Shown piece after piece: positions 17,967 through 27,300 of a DNA stretch of 64,000 nucleotides; within the stretch, counting starts at the first letter, position 1; every line of letters begins with the position of its first letter. The DNA is from Flavobacteriaceae bacterium (GTDB lineage Bacteria > Bacteroidota > Bacteroidia > Flavobacteriales > Flavobacteriaceae), in the NCBI GenBank assembly GCA_013214065.1, contig JABSPK010000003.1, positions 248,001 to 312,000 on the forward strand, in the 5' to 3' direction. The notes below the pieces were generated by a model. That model had not been told where the DNA came from and made no database searches. It saw only the letters and a program-made list of their open reading frames with translations. The translations under genes were made by a program, and so were the position numbers.

Positions 17967-18973
17967 AAACACATGAATTAAAAAAAATCTTCAAGGCCTT
18001 TTCAGCGGCTAACCAAAAGAAATACAAAACGGTATTGGCCTCGGTGGTGGCCCTAGAAGGTTCTTCATACCGCCAACCAGGTGTGCGTATGCTCATTATA
18101 GAAAATGGGGATATGGTCGGGGCCGTAAGTGGTGGATGTGTTGAAAAGGAGGTCAAAAGACAAGCCCAGTCCGTTTTCGAAAAGGGGATCCCAAAGGTGA
18201 TGACCTATGACGGCCGCTACCGCCTCGGTTGTGAAGGCGTTCTTTTCATACTCATTGAACCATTTGAACCTTCAAGCGACGTGATCGAAGCGTTTTGGCA
18301 GCGCATCGATACCAGAAAACCAATCGGTATACAAAGTCATTATGAACCTAGGGTCGAAGAAAACCAAGGTTTCGGATCACAACTTCACATTGACGAAGTC
18401 ACTTTGCCACTCCGACCTGTTAACCAGCCTTACATCGGACTGACGGTTTTAGAACAACGACTGGATGCTCCTTTTAGACTGCTTGTCGTCGGGGCTGAAC
18501 ACGATGCCGTACAATTATGCGCCATGGCGGCTCTAATGGGATGGGAGGTCATTATAGTCGCACCGCCGAACGAAGAAAAGGAACTTAAGGATTTTCCGGG
18601 GGCAAAAGCCATGGAATACGCAGAAGCGGAGACCTTGACCGTTAATGGCGATAATCACACCGCAATTATCTTGATGACACATAGTTATGTAAAAGACTTA
18701 AAGTTTTTATTGCAGTTGAAAAACCACCGATTTGCCTACTTTGGGATACTGGGGCCGGCACGAAGACGGGAAAAGCTTTTTCATGAAGCCCTGGAACATG
18801 ACCCGGATTTATCCCTTGAATTCTTGGAGTCGGTCAATGGACCGGCCGGATTGGATATCGGTGCCGATACACCGCAGGAAATCGCTTTGTCCATCTTAGC
18901 CGAAATCTTGGGTACGACTCGAGATCGTGATGGAAGCCCGTTGAAGGATAAAGAAGGGAGGATCCATGCCTGA
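17963..18973 (+). CDS. xdhC: XdhC/CoxI family Moco chaperone
   Basis: A 336-residue protein with the XdhC N-terminal domain (VVALEGSSYRQPGVRM, SGGCVEKEV) and a C-terminal Rossmann domain (LLVVGAEHDAVQLC; DIGADTPQEIALSIL). XdhC proteins bind mature cofactor and help sulfurate and insert it into xanthine-oxidase-family enzymes, which fits the iorAB genes at the operon head. The start lies in an ATGA overlap with moeA and the end overlaps mocA by 8 bp. Nothing unusual in length. Confidence 0.87.
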   Translation: MKTHELKKIFKAFSAANQKKYKTVLASVVALEGSSYRQPGVRMLIIENGDMVGAVSGGCVEKEVKRQAQSVFEKGIPKVMTYDGRYRLGCEGVLFILIEPFEPSSDVIEAFWQRIDTRKPIGIQSHYEPRVEENQGFGSQLHIDEVTLPLRPVNQPYIGLTVLEQRLDAPFRLLVVGAEHDAVQLCAMAALMGWEVIIVAPPNEEKELKDFPGAKAMEYAEAETLTVNGDNHTAIILMTHSYVKDLKFLLQLKNHRFAYFGILGPARRREKLFHEALEHDPDLSLEFLESVNGPAGLDIGADTPQEIALSILAEILGTTRDRDGSPLKDKEGRIHA

Positions 18974-19565
18974 TAGGGGATTGGCCGTTTTGCTATTGGC
19001 TGCTGGTGCCTCGACCCGGTTGGGGCAAGCCAAGCAGTTATTGCCTTGGAAAAACGGAAATTTATTGGATCACGCCATAGGAACCGCCTTGTTACAAAGT
19101 CCGGATGTCTATGTCGTTCTAGGTTCCCAACGTGAAATCATCAAATCACGGACCGACCTGTCCAACGTTTCCCCGATCGATAATGAGGATTGGGAAAAGG
19201 GCATGGGGCACTCCATCGCTATCGGAATGCACCATATCATTTCGCACACGACACCAACGGCCGTATTGATCATGTTGGTCGACCAGCCCTTGTTGGAAAG
19301 CGAACATTATGGACGCTTGAGAACCCGGTTTTTTGCCGGCGACCGACAGATCGTTGCCACCAATTACGGCAGCAACCCCGGTGTACCTGCCATTTTCGGA
19401 CCGAAAATGTTCGATGGACTTGCTGCGTTGGATGGGGCAATGGGTGCGCGACATTTCATCCGGTCACAATCGGCCTATACGGCCTCATTGCCGCCTATTG
19501 GAAATGCTACGGATATCGATACGCTGGATTCATATCAGGAACTCTACACGCACTACGGTACGTAG
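18966..19565 (+). CDS. mocA: molybdenum cofactor cytidylyltransferase-like protein
   Basis: A 199-residue nucleotidyltransferase of the MocA/CTP type, expected to form the cytosine dinucleotide cofactor used by xanthine-oxidase-family enzymes. The signature LLLAAGASTRLGQAKQLLPW is at residues about 8-27, with VLIMLVDQPLL supplying the metal-binding Asp. It is the last gene of the operon that starts at iorA. Family members also include sugar-phosphate nucleotidyltransferases, but the context makes the Moco role by far the most likely. Confidence 0.87.
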   Translation: MPDRGLAVLLLAAGASTRLGQAKQLLPWKNGNLLDHAIGTALLQSPDVYVVLGSQREIIKSRTDLSNVSPIDNEDWEKGMGHSIAIGMHHIISHTTPTAVLIMLVDQPLLESEHYGRLRTRFFAGDRQIVATNYGSNPGVPAIFGPKMFDGLAALDGAMGARHFIRSQSAYTASLPPIGNATDIDTLDSYQELYTHYGT

Positions 19566-19571
19566 GGACTA

Positions 19572-19763
19572 TCAATCCTGGCTTTCGGAATCGGAAACTT
19601 GGGCGGTGTCTGTATTGGAAAAGGATGGAGTGGAATCGGTCTCTTGGAAAATCCCACAGGAAACGGTTGGTCGTATCAAGGATTTTTTTCGGGATTTGAC
19701 CCTTCTTTCGATTTCAGGATTCAGGTAATTCATAGTTAAGAAACGCAATGGCGAGCGAATCAT
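19572..19763 (-). CDS. uncertain 63-codon frame coupled to the GntR gene
   Basis: The ATG at 19763 overlaps the GntR stop as ATGA, so it would be translationally coupled. The frame runs 63 codons to 19572, close to the mocA stop. The predicted peptide is rich in Ser, Thr and Arg with no hydrophobic core and no recognised family. The opposite strand also holds an open tail (DYQSWLSESETWAVSVLE) with no good start codon. Either could be a gene remnant, so this 194-bp gap is best regarded as unresolved. Confidence 0.2.
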   Translation of the reverse strand: MIRSPLRFLTMNYLNPEIERRVKSRKKSLIRPTVSCGIFQETDSTPSFSNTDTAQVSDSESQD

Positions 19764-20434
19764 TGTTCCATATCGGGGCGCAATTCTTCATAGGTTAATT
19801 CTTTTTCCCGCAACATTTGCTTCTGGATGTATTCAAAAACGCTCATCCAATTCATCTTCAAGATCAGGGCAGCGGTCGGTAGGTTGTCTTCTTCAATCGC
19901 CTGAATGATCGCTTCGTTTTGATTGTCGATATGCTCATAAAACGCCCCGTTTTGCACGAACACCTGCTCGTAAAACAACACACGGGCCTCCAGATCCCGC
20001 AGCAGCTGGGTCAAAATACTATTCGGGCATCGAGCGACCAACAAATGGTGGAATCGGATGCGTGACTCCAAGCGCGCTACTGCCGTGTGGGTCTGCAGCA
20101 ACACCCGTTGTTCCGATTTCAAACCTGCGATCGACCGGGCATCGAAGGTCGACGCTTCCAATGCCATGACTTCCAACTCGGCGATGGTCTTGTAGAGATG
20201 TTCGGCTTCTTGCATACTAAGCGCAGGTACGATGAACCCTCGGTTGGGCACCGCTTTGATGATGCGGGCCTGCTCCAGCTGGCTTAACGCTTCGCGAACT
20301 GGGGTGACACTGATACCCAAAGCCCTTGACAAAGCGGCTAGGTTCAAAGTTTGTCCAATGTGTAGTTGTCCATGCTGGATTTTTTCCAACAAATGGGATT
20401 TTACCGTATCGCGAAGCATGGACTTCTTTTTCAT
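19760..20434 (-). CDS. GntR/FadR-family transcriptional regulator
   Basis: A 224-residue regulator with an N-terminal winged helix (ALSRALGISVTPVREALSQLEQARII, residues about 29-54) and a C-terminal all-helical FCD domain. His residues in RFHHLL and HIDNQNEAI are candidates for the metal/ligand site of FCD proteins. It is divergent from trehalase, with a 14-bp palindrome 12 bp before its ATG. A TATCTTTG -7 box on its strand (20439-20446) sits so close that transcripts from 20434 would be nearly leaderless; Met6 at 20419 is an alternative start. The likely targets are itself and the trehalase, or the cofactor operon behind it. Confidence 0.85.
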   Translation of the reverse strand: MKKKSMLRDTVKSHLLEKIQHGQLHIGQTLNLAALSRALGISVTPVREALSQLEQARIIKAVPNRGFIVPALSMQEAEHLYKTIAELEVMALEASTFDARSIAGLKSEQRVLLQTHTAVARLESRIRFHHLLVARCPNSILTQLLRDLEARVLFYEQVFVQNGAFYEHIDNQNEAIIQAIEEDNLPTAALILKMNWMSVFEYIQKQMLREKELTYEELRPDMEQ

Positions 20435-20445
20435 GACTCAAAGAT

Positions 20446-20459
20446 AATCGTATACGATT
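20446..20459. promoter_or_regulatory. putative GntR operator palindrome
   Basis: The perfect 14-bp palindrome AATCGTATACGATT lies between the divergent GntR and trehalase genes. The GTATAC core flanked by AT-rich ends is a common form for FadR/GntR-family operators. It abuts the reverse-strand -7 box TATCTTTG of the GntR gene, which suits autorepression, and lies 9 bp upstream of the trehalase -33 element. Confidence 0.6.
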
Positions 20460-20468
20460 TAAGAACTG

Positions 20469-20498
20469 TTTGCAATAGGGTTTATTGCCTTATCTTTA
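20469..20498 (+). promoter_or_regulatory. trehalase promoter, Bacteroidetes type
   Basis: TTTG at 20469-20472 and TATCTTTA at 20491-20498 are separated by 18 bp, matching the flavobacterial pattern TTG, about 17-23 bp, TAnnTTTG. The trehalase ATG follows 25 bp later. Confidence 0.5.
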
Positions 20499-20523
20499 GC
20501 GGACAATTCTTTAAAACCCGTTT

Positions 20524-22113
20524 ATGAGGTACGCGTATACCGTGCTCATCGCACTAGCACTAAGCCTTAGCGCTTGCAACGATACTGAACCTACCACCGA
20601 GGCCGGCAACCTGTATGAAACCCAATTGTTCAAAGACGTGCAGTTGGCCGCCATTTACCCTGACTCCAAAACTTTTGTGGATCTGGTGCCGAACGCCTCG
20701 TTTTTGGAATTGGAACAACGTTACCTCGCTGAAAAAGAGGAAGAGGGTTTCGACCTGGCCGCTTTTGTCGAAGCGAACTTTAGCGACCAATCCATGGAAT
20801 CCCTCGAATTCGTGACCGACACGACGAAGACCATGTATGAGCATATCGAATCGATGTGGGATAAATTGACCCGTGGTCCGGATAGTTACCAAGCCAACGC
20901 ATCACGGATACCCCTGCCCAAAAAATATGTGGTGCCGGGTGGCCGCTTCCAGGAAATCTACTATTGGGACAGCTATTTCACCATGGAGGGGCTCTTGGCC
21001 GCCGGAAGGAAGGATTTGGCCAAAAGCATGGTCGACAATTTCACCTTTTTAATCGATTCCATCGGGTTTATACCAAATGGTACAAGAGACTACTATCGCA
21101 CCCGGTCGCAACCGCCTTTTTATTCCATGATGGTCTATGCGTTGGCCGAAGAAGACCGCAACATGCTGCTGTATTACCTGCCTGAAGTCGCTAAGGAATA
21201 TGCGTATTTTATGGATCACGATTCCATCGACCGTCCCTATGGGGCAAGCAAACATGTGGTTCAAATGATCGGAGGTGGACTCATGAACCGGTACTACGAT
21301 CAAGGGGAGACCCCAAGGCCCGAAGCCTACAAGGAGGATTTGCATTTGGCAGGTGAAGTCACGGAAGCCGGCGCTAAAAAACAACTATACAAAGATTTAC
21401 GATCAGCCGCTGAGTCGGGTTGGGATTTCAGTTCGCGATGGTTTTCCGATCCAGAGGATTTCGCTTCGACCCGAACCACCTCATTACTGCCGGTCGACCT
21501 GAATTGCTTGATGTACCATATGGAGCTTATTCTCGAAAGGGGATCGATGTTAAAAGGGGATAAGGAAGCGGCGACCTATTTTCGCAAAAAGAGCATTGAG
21601 CGTAAAGCCTTGATCAAAGAGTATATGTGGGACGAAGAAGCCGGATTCTACATGGATTTTGACTTCAAACGTGCCGAAACTACCCAAGAACTCACTTTAG
21701 GAGGGGTATATCCCTTGACCTTCCGTATCGCGGATCGCGATCAGGCCGAAAAGATGAAGGATGTGATCATGAACCAATTTTTGAGGGATGGTGGTCTGGT
21801 CACCACCCTTCGTAATTCAGGTCAGCAGTGGGATGCTCCCAACGGCTGGGCCCCATTACAATGGATGGCGGTCAACGGGCTGTTGACCTACGGGTATATC
21901 GATGAGGCGAAAATCATCATTGAACGGTGGTTGGCCCTAAACGAAAAGGTGTATAAGAACACGGGCAAGATGATGGAAAAGTACAATGTGGAAGACCTAA
22001 GCTTGCTTTCCGGTGGAGGTGAGTATGAAACCCAGGACGGATTTGGATGGACCAACGGGGTTGCCCTCGGCTTTAAGGAAATCTTGGACGAGCTGGAAGA
22101 AAAAGGGTATTGA
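20524..22113 (+). CDS. treA: GH37 trehalase lipoprotein
   Basis: A 529-residue alpha,alpha-trehalase that splits trehalose into two glucose units. The two GH37 signatures are visible: PGGRFQEIYYWDSYF and QQWDAPNGWAPLQW. The glycine-rich GGGEYETQDGFGWTNGV follows near the end. GWDFSSRWF contains the region with the catalytic Asp. The signal ends in LSAC (Cys18), making it a lipoprotein of the periplasm or surface. It is divergent from the GntR regulator, which probably controls it. No SusC/SusD-like importer is adjacent. Length is normal. Confidence 0.92.
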   Translation: MRYAYTVLIALALSLSACNDTEPTTEAGNLYETQLFKDVQLAAIYPDSKTFVDLVPNASFLELEQRYLAEKEEEGFDLAAFVEANFSDQSMESLEFVTDTTKTMYEHIESMWDKLTRGPDSYQANASRIPLPKKYVVPGGRFQEIYYWDSYFTMEGLLAAGRKDLAKSMVDNFTFLIDSIGFIPNGTRDYYRTRSQPPFYSMMVYALAEEDRNMLLYYLPEVAKEYAYFMDHDSIDRPYGASKHVVQMIGGGLMNRYYDQGETPRPEAYKEDLHLAGEVTEAGAKKQLYKDLRSAAESGWDFSSRWFSDPEDFASTRTTSLLPVDLNCLMYHMELILERGSMLKGDKEAATYFRKKSIERKALIKEYMWDEEAGFYMDFDFKRAETTQELTLGGVYPLTFRIADRDQAEKMKDVIMNQFLRDGGLVTTLRNSGQQWDAPNGWAPLQWMAVNGLLTYGYIDEAKIIIERWLALNEKVYKNTGKMMEKYNVEDLSLLSGGGEYETQDGFGWTNGVALGFKEILDELEEKGY

Positions 22114-22178
22114 TACCCCGAACGTACCATAAGTTTGAACCGAAAATAGGAACGCACTAGAAAAACCTATCCAAAAAC

Positions 22179-23267
22179 ATGGCCAAATCGCTGCTGTTCC
22201 TGCCCGATATTTCGGGCTACACCAAGTTCATCCAAACTACGGAAGTAGAGCATAGCCAGCACATCATATCCGAGTTGCTCGAAGTGCTGATCGCGGCGAA
22301 TACAGAAAATATGGAATTGGCCGAAATCGAAGGGGATGCCCTTTTCTTCTATAAAGAGGGTGAGGTGCCTTCACAAGAACGACTTTTGGCCCAGATCGAA
22401 ACCATGTTCACGGCTTTTTACAATCACCTCGAATTCTTAAAAAAAAACCGCATTTGTCCTTGCAATGCCTGTGCCACCGCACCTGAGCTAGAGCTCAAGA
22501 TCATTGCCCATGCCGGACAGCTGCAACACATCGAAGTACAAGGTACCCGAAAACCCTTCGGACAACAAGTGATCGAAGCCCACCGTTTGATGAAGAACTC
22601 GGTCAACAGTGATAATTATGTCTTAATCAGCCGTTCTTTAGCTTTGGAAATCCAACTCTCTGCCTATTATTCAAGCAAACTCTTCCGGTTTCGGCAAGGC
22701 AGCGACCACTATGATGACACGACGATCGACTATTTGTACTCCCTCATCGACACCCAACAACTGCCGTTGAAGGAACCTGAAACCGTTGCGGAAATCGAAA
22801 TTGCAAGACCAGCCGATTTAATTTTTGAAAGGCAATACCCCGTTGGGGCCGAAAAACTGTATGAGTACATCTCCAATCTTATTTATCGGGCCGAATGGGT
22901 CAAAGGGGTTGATTGTTTCGATTTTAAGGTCAATGAAGTGACCCGTTGCGGTACCGAACACGTTTGTGTCGTCAACGGAAAGGATTTGAACTTCGTGTCG
23001 GTCACCAAAGCCGGTGAACCCGGGCAGTTGGTCTATGGCGAAATGACCCGGGATCTATTGCCCGTTGACGCCATTTACCAATTCTATACCATTAGCCCCA
23101 TTTCTGAAAACACATGCCACCTCAAAGTGGAACTGTTCTGGGAGGCCAAATCACCTCTCAAACGAATGATGATCGCCTTGTTCGCCAAAAAAGCCTTCGA
23201 AAAGAATACCCGAACCGCCCTGGAGGGCTTGTTCGATTTTGCCCAACGTAAGCGCGCCGACGTTTAA
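22179..23267 (+). CDS. DUF2652 cyclase-like domain fused to SRPBCC domain
   Basis: A 362-residue cytoplasmic protein. The N-terminal half resembles class III nucleotidyl cyclases: FLPDISGYTKF puts an Asp at position 10, EIEGDALFF puts a second at 53, and GQQVIEAHRL aligns with the GdxVNxAxRL motif with Glu in place of Asn. This is the DUF2652 type. A Cys cluster CPCNACA lies at about 93-99. The C-terminal half (about 205-355) looks like an SRPBCC/START ligand-binding domain. It may sense a hydrophobic ligand and bind a nucleotide, but catalysis is doubtful given the substitution. Confidence 0.65.
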   Translation: MAKSLLFLPDISGYTKFIQTTEVEHSQHIISELLEVLIAANTENMELAEIEGDALFFYKEGEVPSQERLLAQIETMFTAFYNHLEFLKKNRICPCNACATAPELELKIIAHAGQLQHIEVQGTRKPFGQQVIEAHRLMKNSVNSDNYVLISRSLALEIQLSAYYSSKLFRFRQGSDHYDDTTIDYLYSLIDTQQLPLKEPETVAEIEIARPADLIFERQYPVGAEKLYEYISNLIYRAEWVKGVDCFDFKVNEVTRCGTEHVCVVNGKDLNFVSVTKAGEPGQLVYGEMTRDLLPVDAIYQFYTISPISENTCHLKVELFWEAKSPLKRMMIALFAKKAFEKNTRTALEGLFDFAQRKRADV

Positions 23268-23305
23268 AGCGATACTTTTGTACATTAGGCATTGAAATAC
23301 GAACC

Positions 23306-23848
23306 ATGGCTTCTAAAAAACCATTTTTGTCCTCAGACAAGTTGTTCGGACTGACCGCCATGTTGATCAGCTTGGTGACCTTGGTCATCTTTGTGAGACA
23401 GACGAATATCATGGATAAACAAAGTCGATTATCGGCAATGCCATATCTGATGATCGAACAAAGTACCAACGGCGGGGCACACCGAATCCAATTCACCCTG
23501 GTCAATCAAGGGGTAGGCCCAGCGATCATCGAAAGCCGGAAAATCATATACAATGGTAAGGAATACGATCAGGATTTCTACCAATTCATGACGCGCAGCA
23601 TTCCCCAACTAGAAGGTATCGAACCCTACAATTGGTCCAATGTATATCGAGGCCAGGCCATTCCCGCTAACGGCAAAGTGGTCATGTTGGCCATCGGCAA
23701 CGATGAGGAATTGTTTACCCGTTTCGGAAAAGTGTTGGGCAAACTGAAACAAGAAGGGTCGTTCTATTACGAATTCACCTATACCTCGATCTACGGCGAT
23801 CGTTGGAAAATAAGTTCTGACAACGAAATTCCCGAACAATTGGACTAA
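23306..23848 (+). CDS. single-pass membrane protein of unknown function
   Basis: A 180-residue protein with one hydrophobic segment at about 13-31 (LFGLTAMLISLVTLVIFV). It is followed by a short linker and a beta-rich domain (IQFTLVNQGVGPAIIESRKI, SFYYEFTYTSIYGDRW). Similar N-terminally anchored proteins are common beside unrelated genes, and I cannot assign a family. A TACTTTTG -7-like box lies at 23273-23280. The stop overlaps the DUF3052 start by one base (TAATG), so the two are cotranslated. Confidence 0.65.
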   Translation: MASKKPFLSSDKLFGLTAMLISLVTLVIFVRQTNIMDKQSRLSAMPYLMIEQSTNGGAHRIQFTLVNQGVGPAIIESRKIIYNGKEYDQDFYQFMTRSIPQLEGIEPYNWSNVYRGQAIPANGKVVMLAIGNDEELFTRFGKVLGKLKQEGSFYYEFTYTSIYGDRWKISSDNEIPEQLD

Positions 23849-24264
23849 TGGCTAAAACGGCGGGGTATTCAAGAACACCATTGGCCAAGAAATTAGGTCT
23901 TAAAGCCGGGTTTACTCTCTGGTTGATCGATACCCCAGACCATTATCCCGATCTTTTCGATCCGCTTCCAGATGGTCTTTTGTTTTTGGACGGGCCCCAT
24001 GCCGAAGAAGCCGATTTCATCCATTGGTTTTGTCGTTCCGAAGAAGAACTGATAAAACGTGCTGCGAAAATCAAGCGGGCATTGAAGAAATCGGGTATGC
24101 TTTGGGTGAGTTGGCCAAAGGGTTCGTCATCGATTGCCACCGATTTAAAACGAGAGCCGATACGTGAGCATTTACTGGCTGTTGGCCTTGTAGATACCAA
24201 GGTATGTGCCGTCGATTCGGATTGGAGTGGCTTGAAGTTCATATACCGACTTAAAGACCGCTGA
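23848..24264 (+). CDS. DUF3052 family protein
   Basis: A 138-residue cytoplasmic protein. The opening GYSRTPLAKKLGLKAG and the later SGMLWVSWPKGSS, followed by a VGLVDTKVCAVD strand, match the DUF3052 family. No biochemical activity is established for it, although the fold suggests a small Rossmann-like or methyltransferase-like domain. It is coupled to the upstream membrane protein by a one-base overlap and is the last gene before a 98-bp gap leading to the BNR-propeller gene. That gap has a TACCTTTC -7-like box but no terminator that I can see. Confidence 0.75.
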   Translation: MAKTAGYSRTPLAKKLGLKAGFTLWLIDTPDHYPDLFDPLPDGLLFLDGPHAEEADFIHWFCRSEEELIKRAAKIKRALKKSGMLWVSWPKGSSSIATDLKREPIREHLLAVGLVDTKVCAVDSDWSGLKFIYRLKDR

Positions 24265-24362
24265 AAATAAACCGAACCTGCTGTAATTTTCACATTTTTT
24301 TAAGGTTCTCCGGGTCCCTTTTCGCTACCTTTCACAGACTGATTAACCAAAAAGAAACCTGT

Positions 24363-27300
24363 ATGAAATTCCCGAGCATTCGCCTGGCATTGGTAGCCTT
24401 GCTACTCATGTCGTCATCCATCCTGTTCGCACAAGAAGACAAAAAAGAAAACCCTTATGGAGGTTTGAAATTCCGAAGTCTAGGTCCGGCCCTGACCTCC
24501 GGTAGGATCGCCGATATTGCCATCCATCCACAAAACGAAAACGTATGGTATGTGGCCGTAGGATCCGGTGGGGTTTGGAAAACCGTGAATGCCGGAACGA
24601 CCTTCGAACCCATTTTCGATGGGCAGTCGGTCTATTCCATTGGGTGCGTTACCATAGACCCGAGCAACCCAAGTACGATTTGGGTAGGAACCGGTGAAAA
24701 TGTCGGAGGACGACACGTCGGCTTCGGGGATGGCATCTATGTCAGCCATGATGACGGCAAGTCATGGAAGAACATGGGACTCAAATCTTCAGAACATCTC
24801 TCAAAAATCATCGTACATCCCGATAATTCGAACAAAATTTACGTCGCTGCCCAAGGACCGCTTTGGAGCAAGGGGGGCGAACGCGGCTTTTACCGATCGG
24901 AAGACGGAGGGAAAACGTGGACCAAAACCTTAGGCGATGAGGCTTGGACCGGGGTTACCGATATCGTCATGGATCCCTCGAACCCAGAGGTATTGTACGC
25001 GGCGACTTGGGACAGACACCGTACCGTAGCCGCCTACATGGGGGGAGGACCCGGTTCAGGATTGCATAAATCCACCGATGGGGGAAAAACGTGGACGAAA
25101 CTTAGTGGTGGAATCCCTAAGAGCAACTTAGGGAAGATCGGATTGGCCATCTCGCCATTCAATAGTGAAACGGTGTATGCTGCCATCGAATTGGACCGTA
25201 AAAAAGGCGGGGTATACATCTCGACCAATGGCGGGGTATCCTGGTCAAAGCAATCAGACGCTGTTTCCGGGGGCACAGGGCCACACTACTACCAAGAACT
25301 GTATGCCTCACCCCACCAAGAAGGACGCCTGTACCTTATGAGTAACTATGTGCAATACTCCGTAGACCATGGCAAGACCTTCCAGTTTATGAACGAAGAA
25401 AAGAAACACGTTGACAGCCACGCCATGGCCTTCAAAAAGGACGACCCAAACTATGTGTTGTTCGGCACCGATGGCGGGCTTTACGAATCGTATGACCTCA
25501 CCAAGACATGGCGCTATTTTAGTAACCTCCCGGTCATTCAATATTACAAAGTCGCCGTAGACGATTCGGCACCTTTTTACAATATTTATGGAGGAACCCA
25601 AGACAACGGATCGCATGGTGGGCCTTCACGTACCGACAACCAAGCCGGAATCTTGAACCAAGATTGGTGGATCACCCTTGGTGCCGACGGGCACCAATCG
25701 GCTACGGAACCGGGTAATCCGGATATCACCTACGGCGAATTCCAACAAGGTTGGCTATGGCGGATCGATCAAACTACGGGTGAGACGGTCTTTATCCAGC
25801 CACAACCTTCGGCCGGGGATACCCATGAGCGGTTCAACTGGGATGCCCCGATTTTGGTAAGCCCGCACAAGCCCACACGTTTGTATTTCGCCTCGTACAG
25901 AGTATGGAAATCAGAGAATAGGGGAGACGACTGGACCGCCATTTCCAATGATTTGACCCGAAACGAAGAGCGGTTGGCCTTACCGATCATGGGCAAACAA
26001 CAAAGTTGGGACAATCCTTGGGATGTCGGTGCGATGAGTAACTACAACACCATTACATCCTTAGCGGAATCCCCCGTACAAGAAGGGCTGTTGTATGCCG
26101 GTACGGATGACGGTATCCTTCAAGTGTCTGAAAATGGCGGAGACTCATGGCGTAAGATCAACTTGGGTACCATCAAAGGGGTCCCGGAAAGGGCCTTTGT
26201 CAATGATGTGAGGGCCGATCTCTTCGATGCGAATACCGTTTATTTGGTATTGGACAACCATAAAGAAGGCGACTACCGTCCTTTCCTATTGAAAAGTACC
26301 GATAAAGGACGTAGTTGGAGCTTGATCAACGGCAACTTGCCCAAGAAATTATTGACCTGGCGCATCGTTCAAGATCATAAAAAAGCAAACCTCCTTTTCG
26401 CAGCCACGGAGTTCGGTATCTATTTCAGCACCAACAGTGGCGGAAGTTGGACCCAGTTGAAGGGAGGATTACCGACCATTTCCTTCCGTGACATTACGAT
26501 CCAACGCCGCGAAGATGATTTAGTAGCCGCCTCTTTCGGGCGTGGGTTTTATGTGCTTGACAATATCGGTCCACTGCGCGATTACGATACGGCCAAAGCC
26601 AACTCGGTTCAACTCTTCGCGCCAAAGCAGGCGTATTGGTACATCCAAAGGGATGGGGTTTACGGTCAAGGCAACAATACCTACATGGCCAAAAACCCGC
26701 CTTATGGAGCTGAGATCACCTATTACCTGCCCAACAAACTGGAGTCGTTGAAGGCCCAACGCAGTAAAAGGGAAAAAGAATTGACGAAACAGAAGGCCAA
26801 TATCCCCTTTCCGGGATGGGAAGCCCTTCAAGACGAAAAGAATGCCGAAGCTCCGGCCATCGTTTTGGTCATCAAAGATGCATCAGGCAAAGTAGTCAAC
26901 ACCATAAAGGGATCCGCCAATAAAGGGTTCAATCGTGTAGCTTGGAATTTGACCCATGCCAACCGTACGGGGATTTCCCTTAAAGCCCCTAGGCCAAGCG
27001 ATGAAGAAGAATTCTTTGGGTCACCTTATTTGGCCACTCCCGGCACCTACACGGTCAGCGTACACCAAAAGGTCGACGGCAGCTTGAAAGAATTGGCCGG
27101 GCCGCAAAGTTTTGAGGTCGTTCCATTGCGAAACGGGGCACTTCCTGCGAAACCTACCCAAGAAATCGATGCCTTCCGTGCCGGTTTCCAAGCCTATCAA
27201 CAAGACTTGATGGCAACCAACACGACCTTGAACAAGGCCTCCTCATTGGCCAAAGCGATGAAGCGGGCATTCCAACAAGCTGAAAACCCATCTCCATCTT

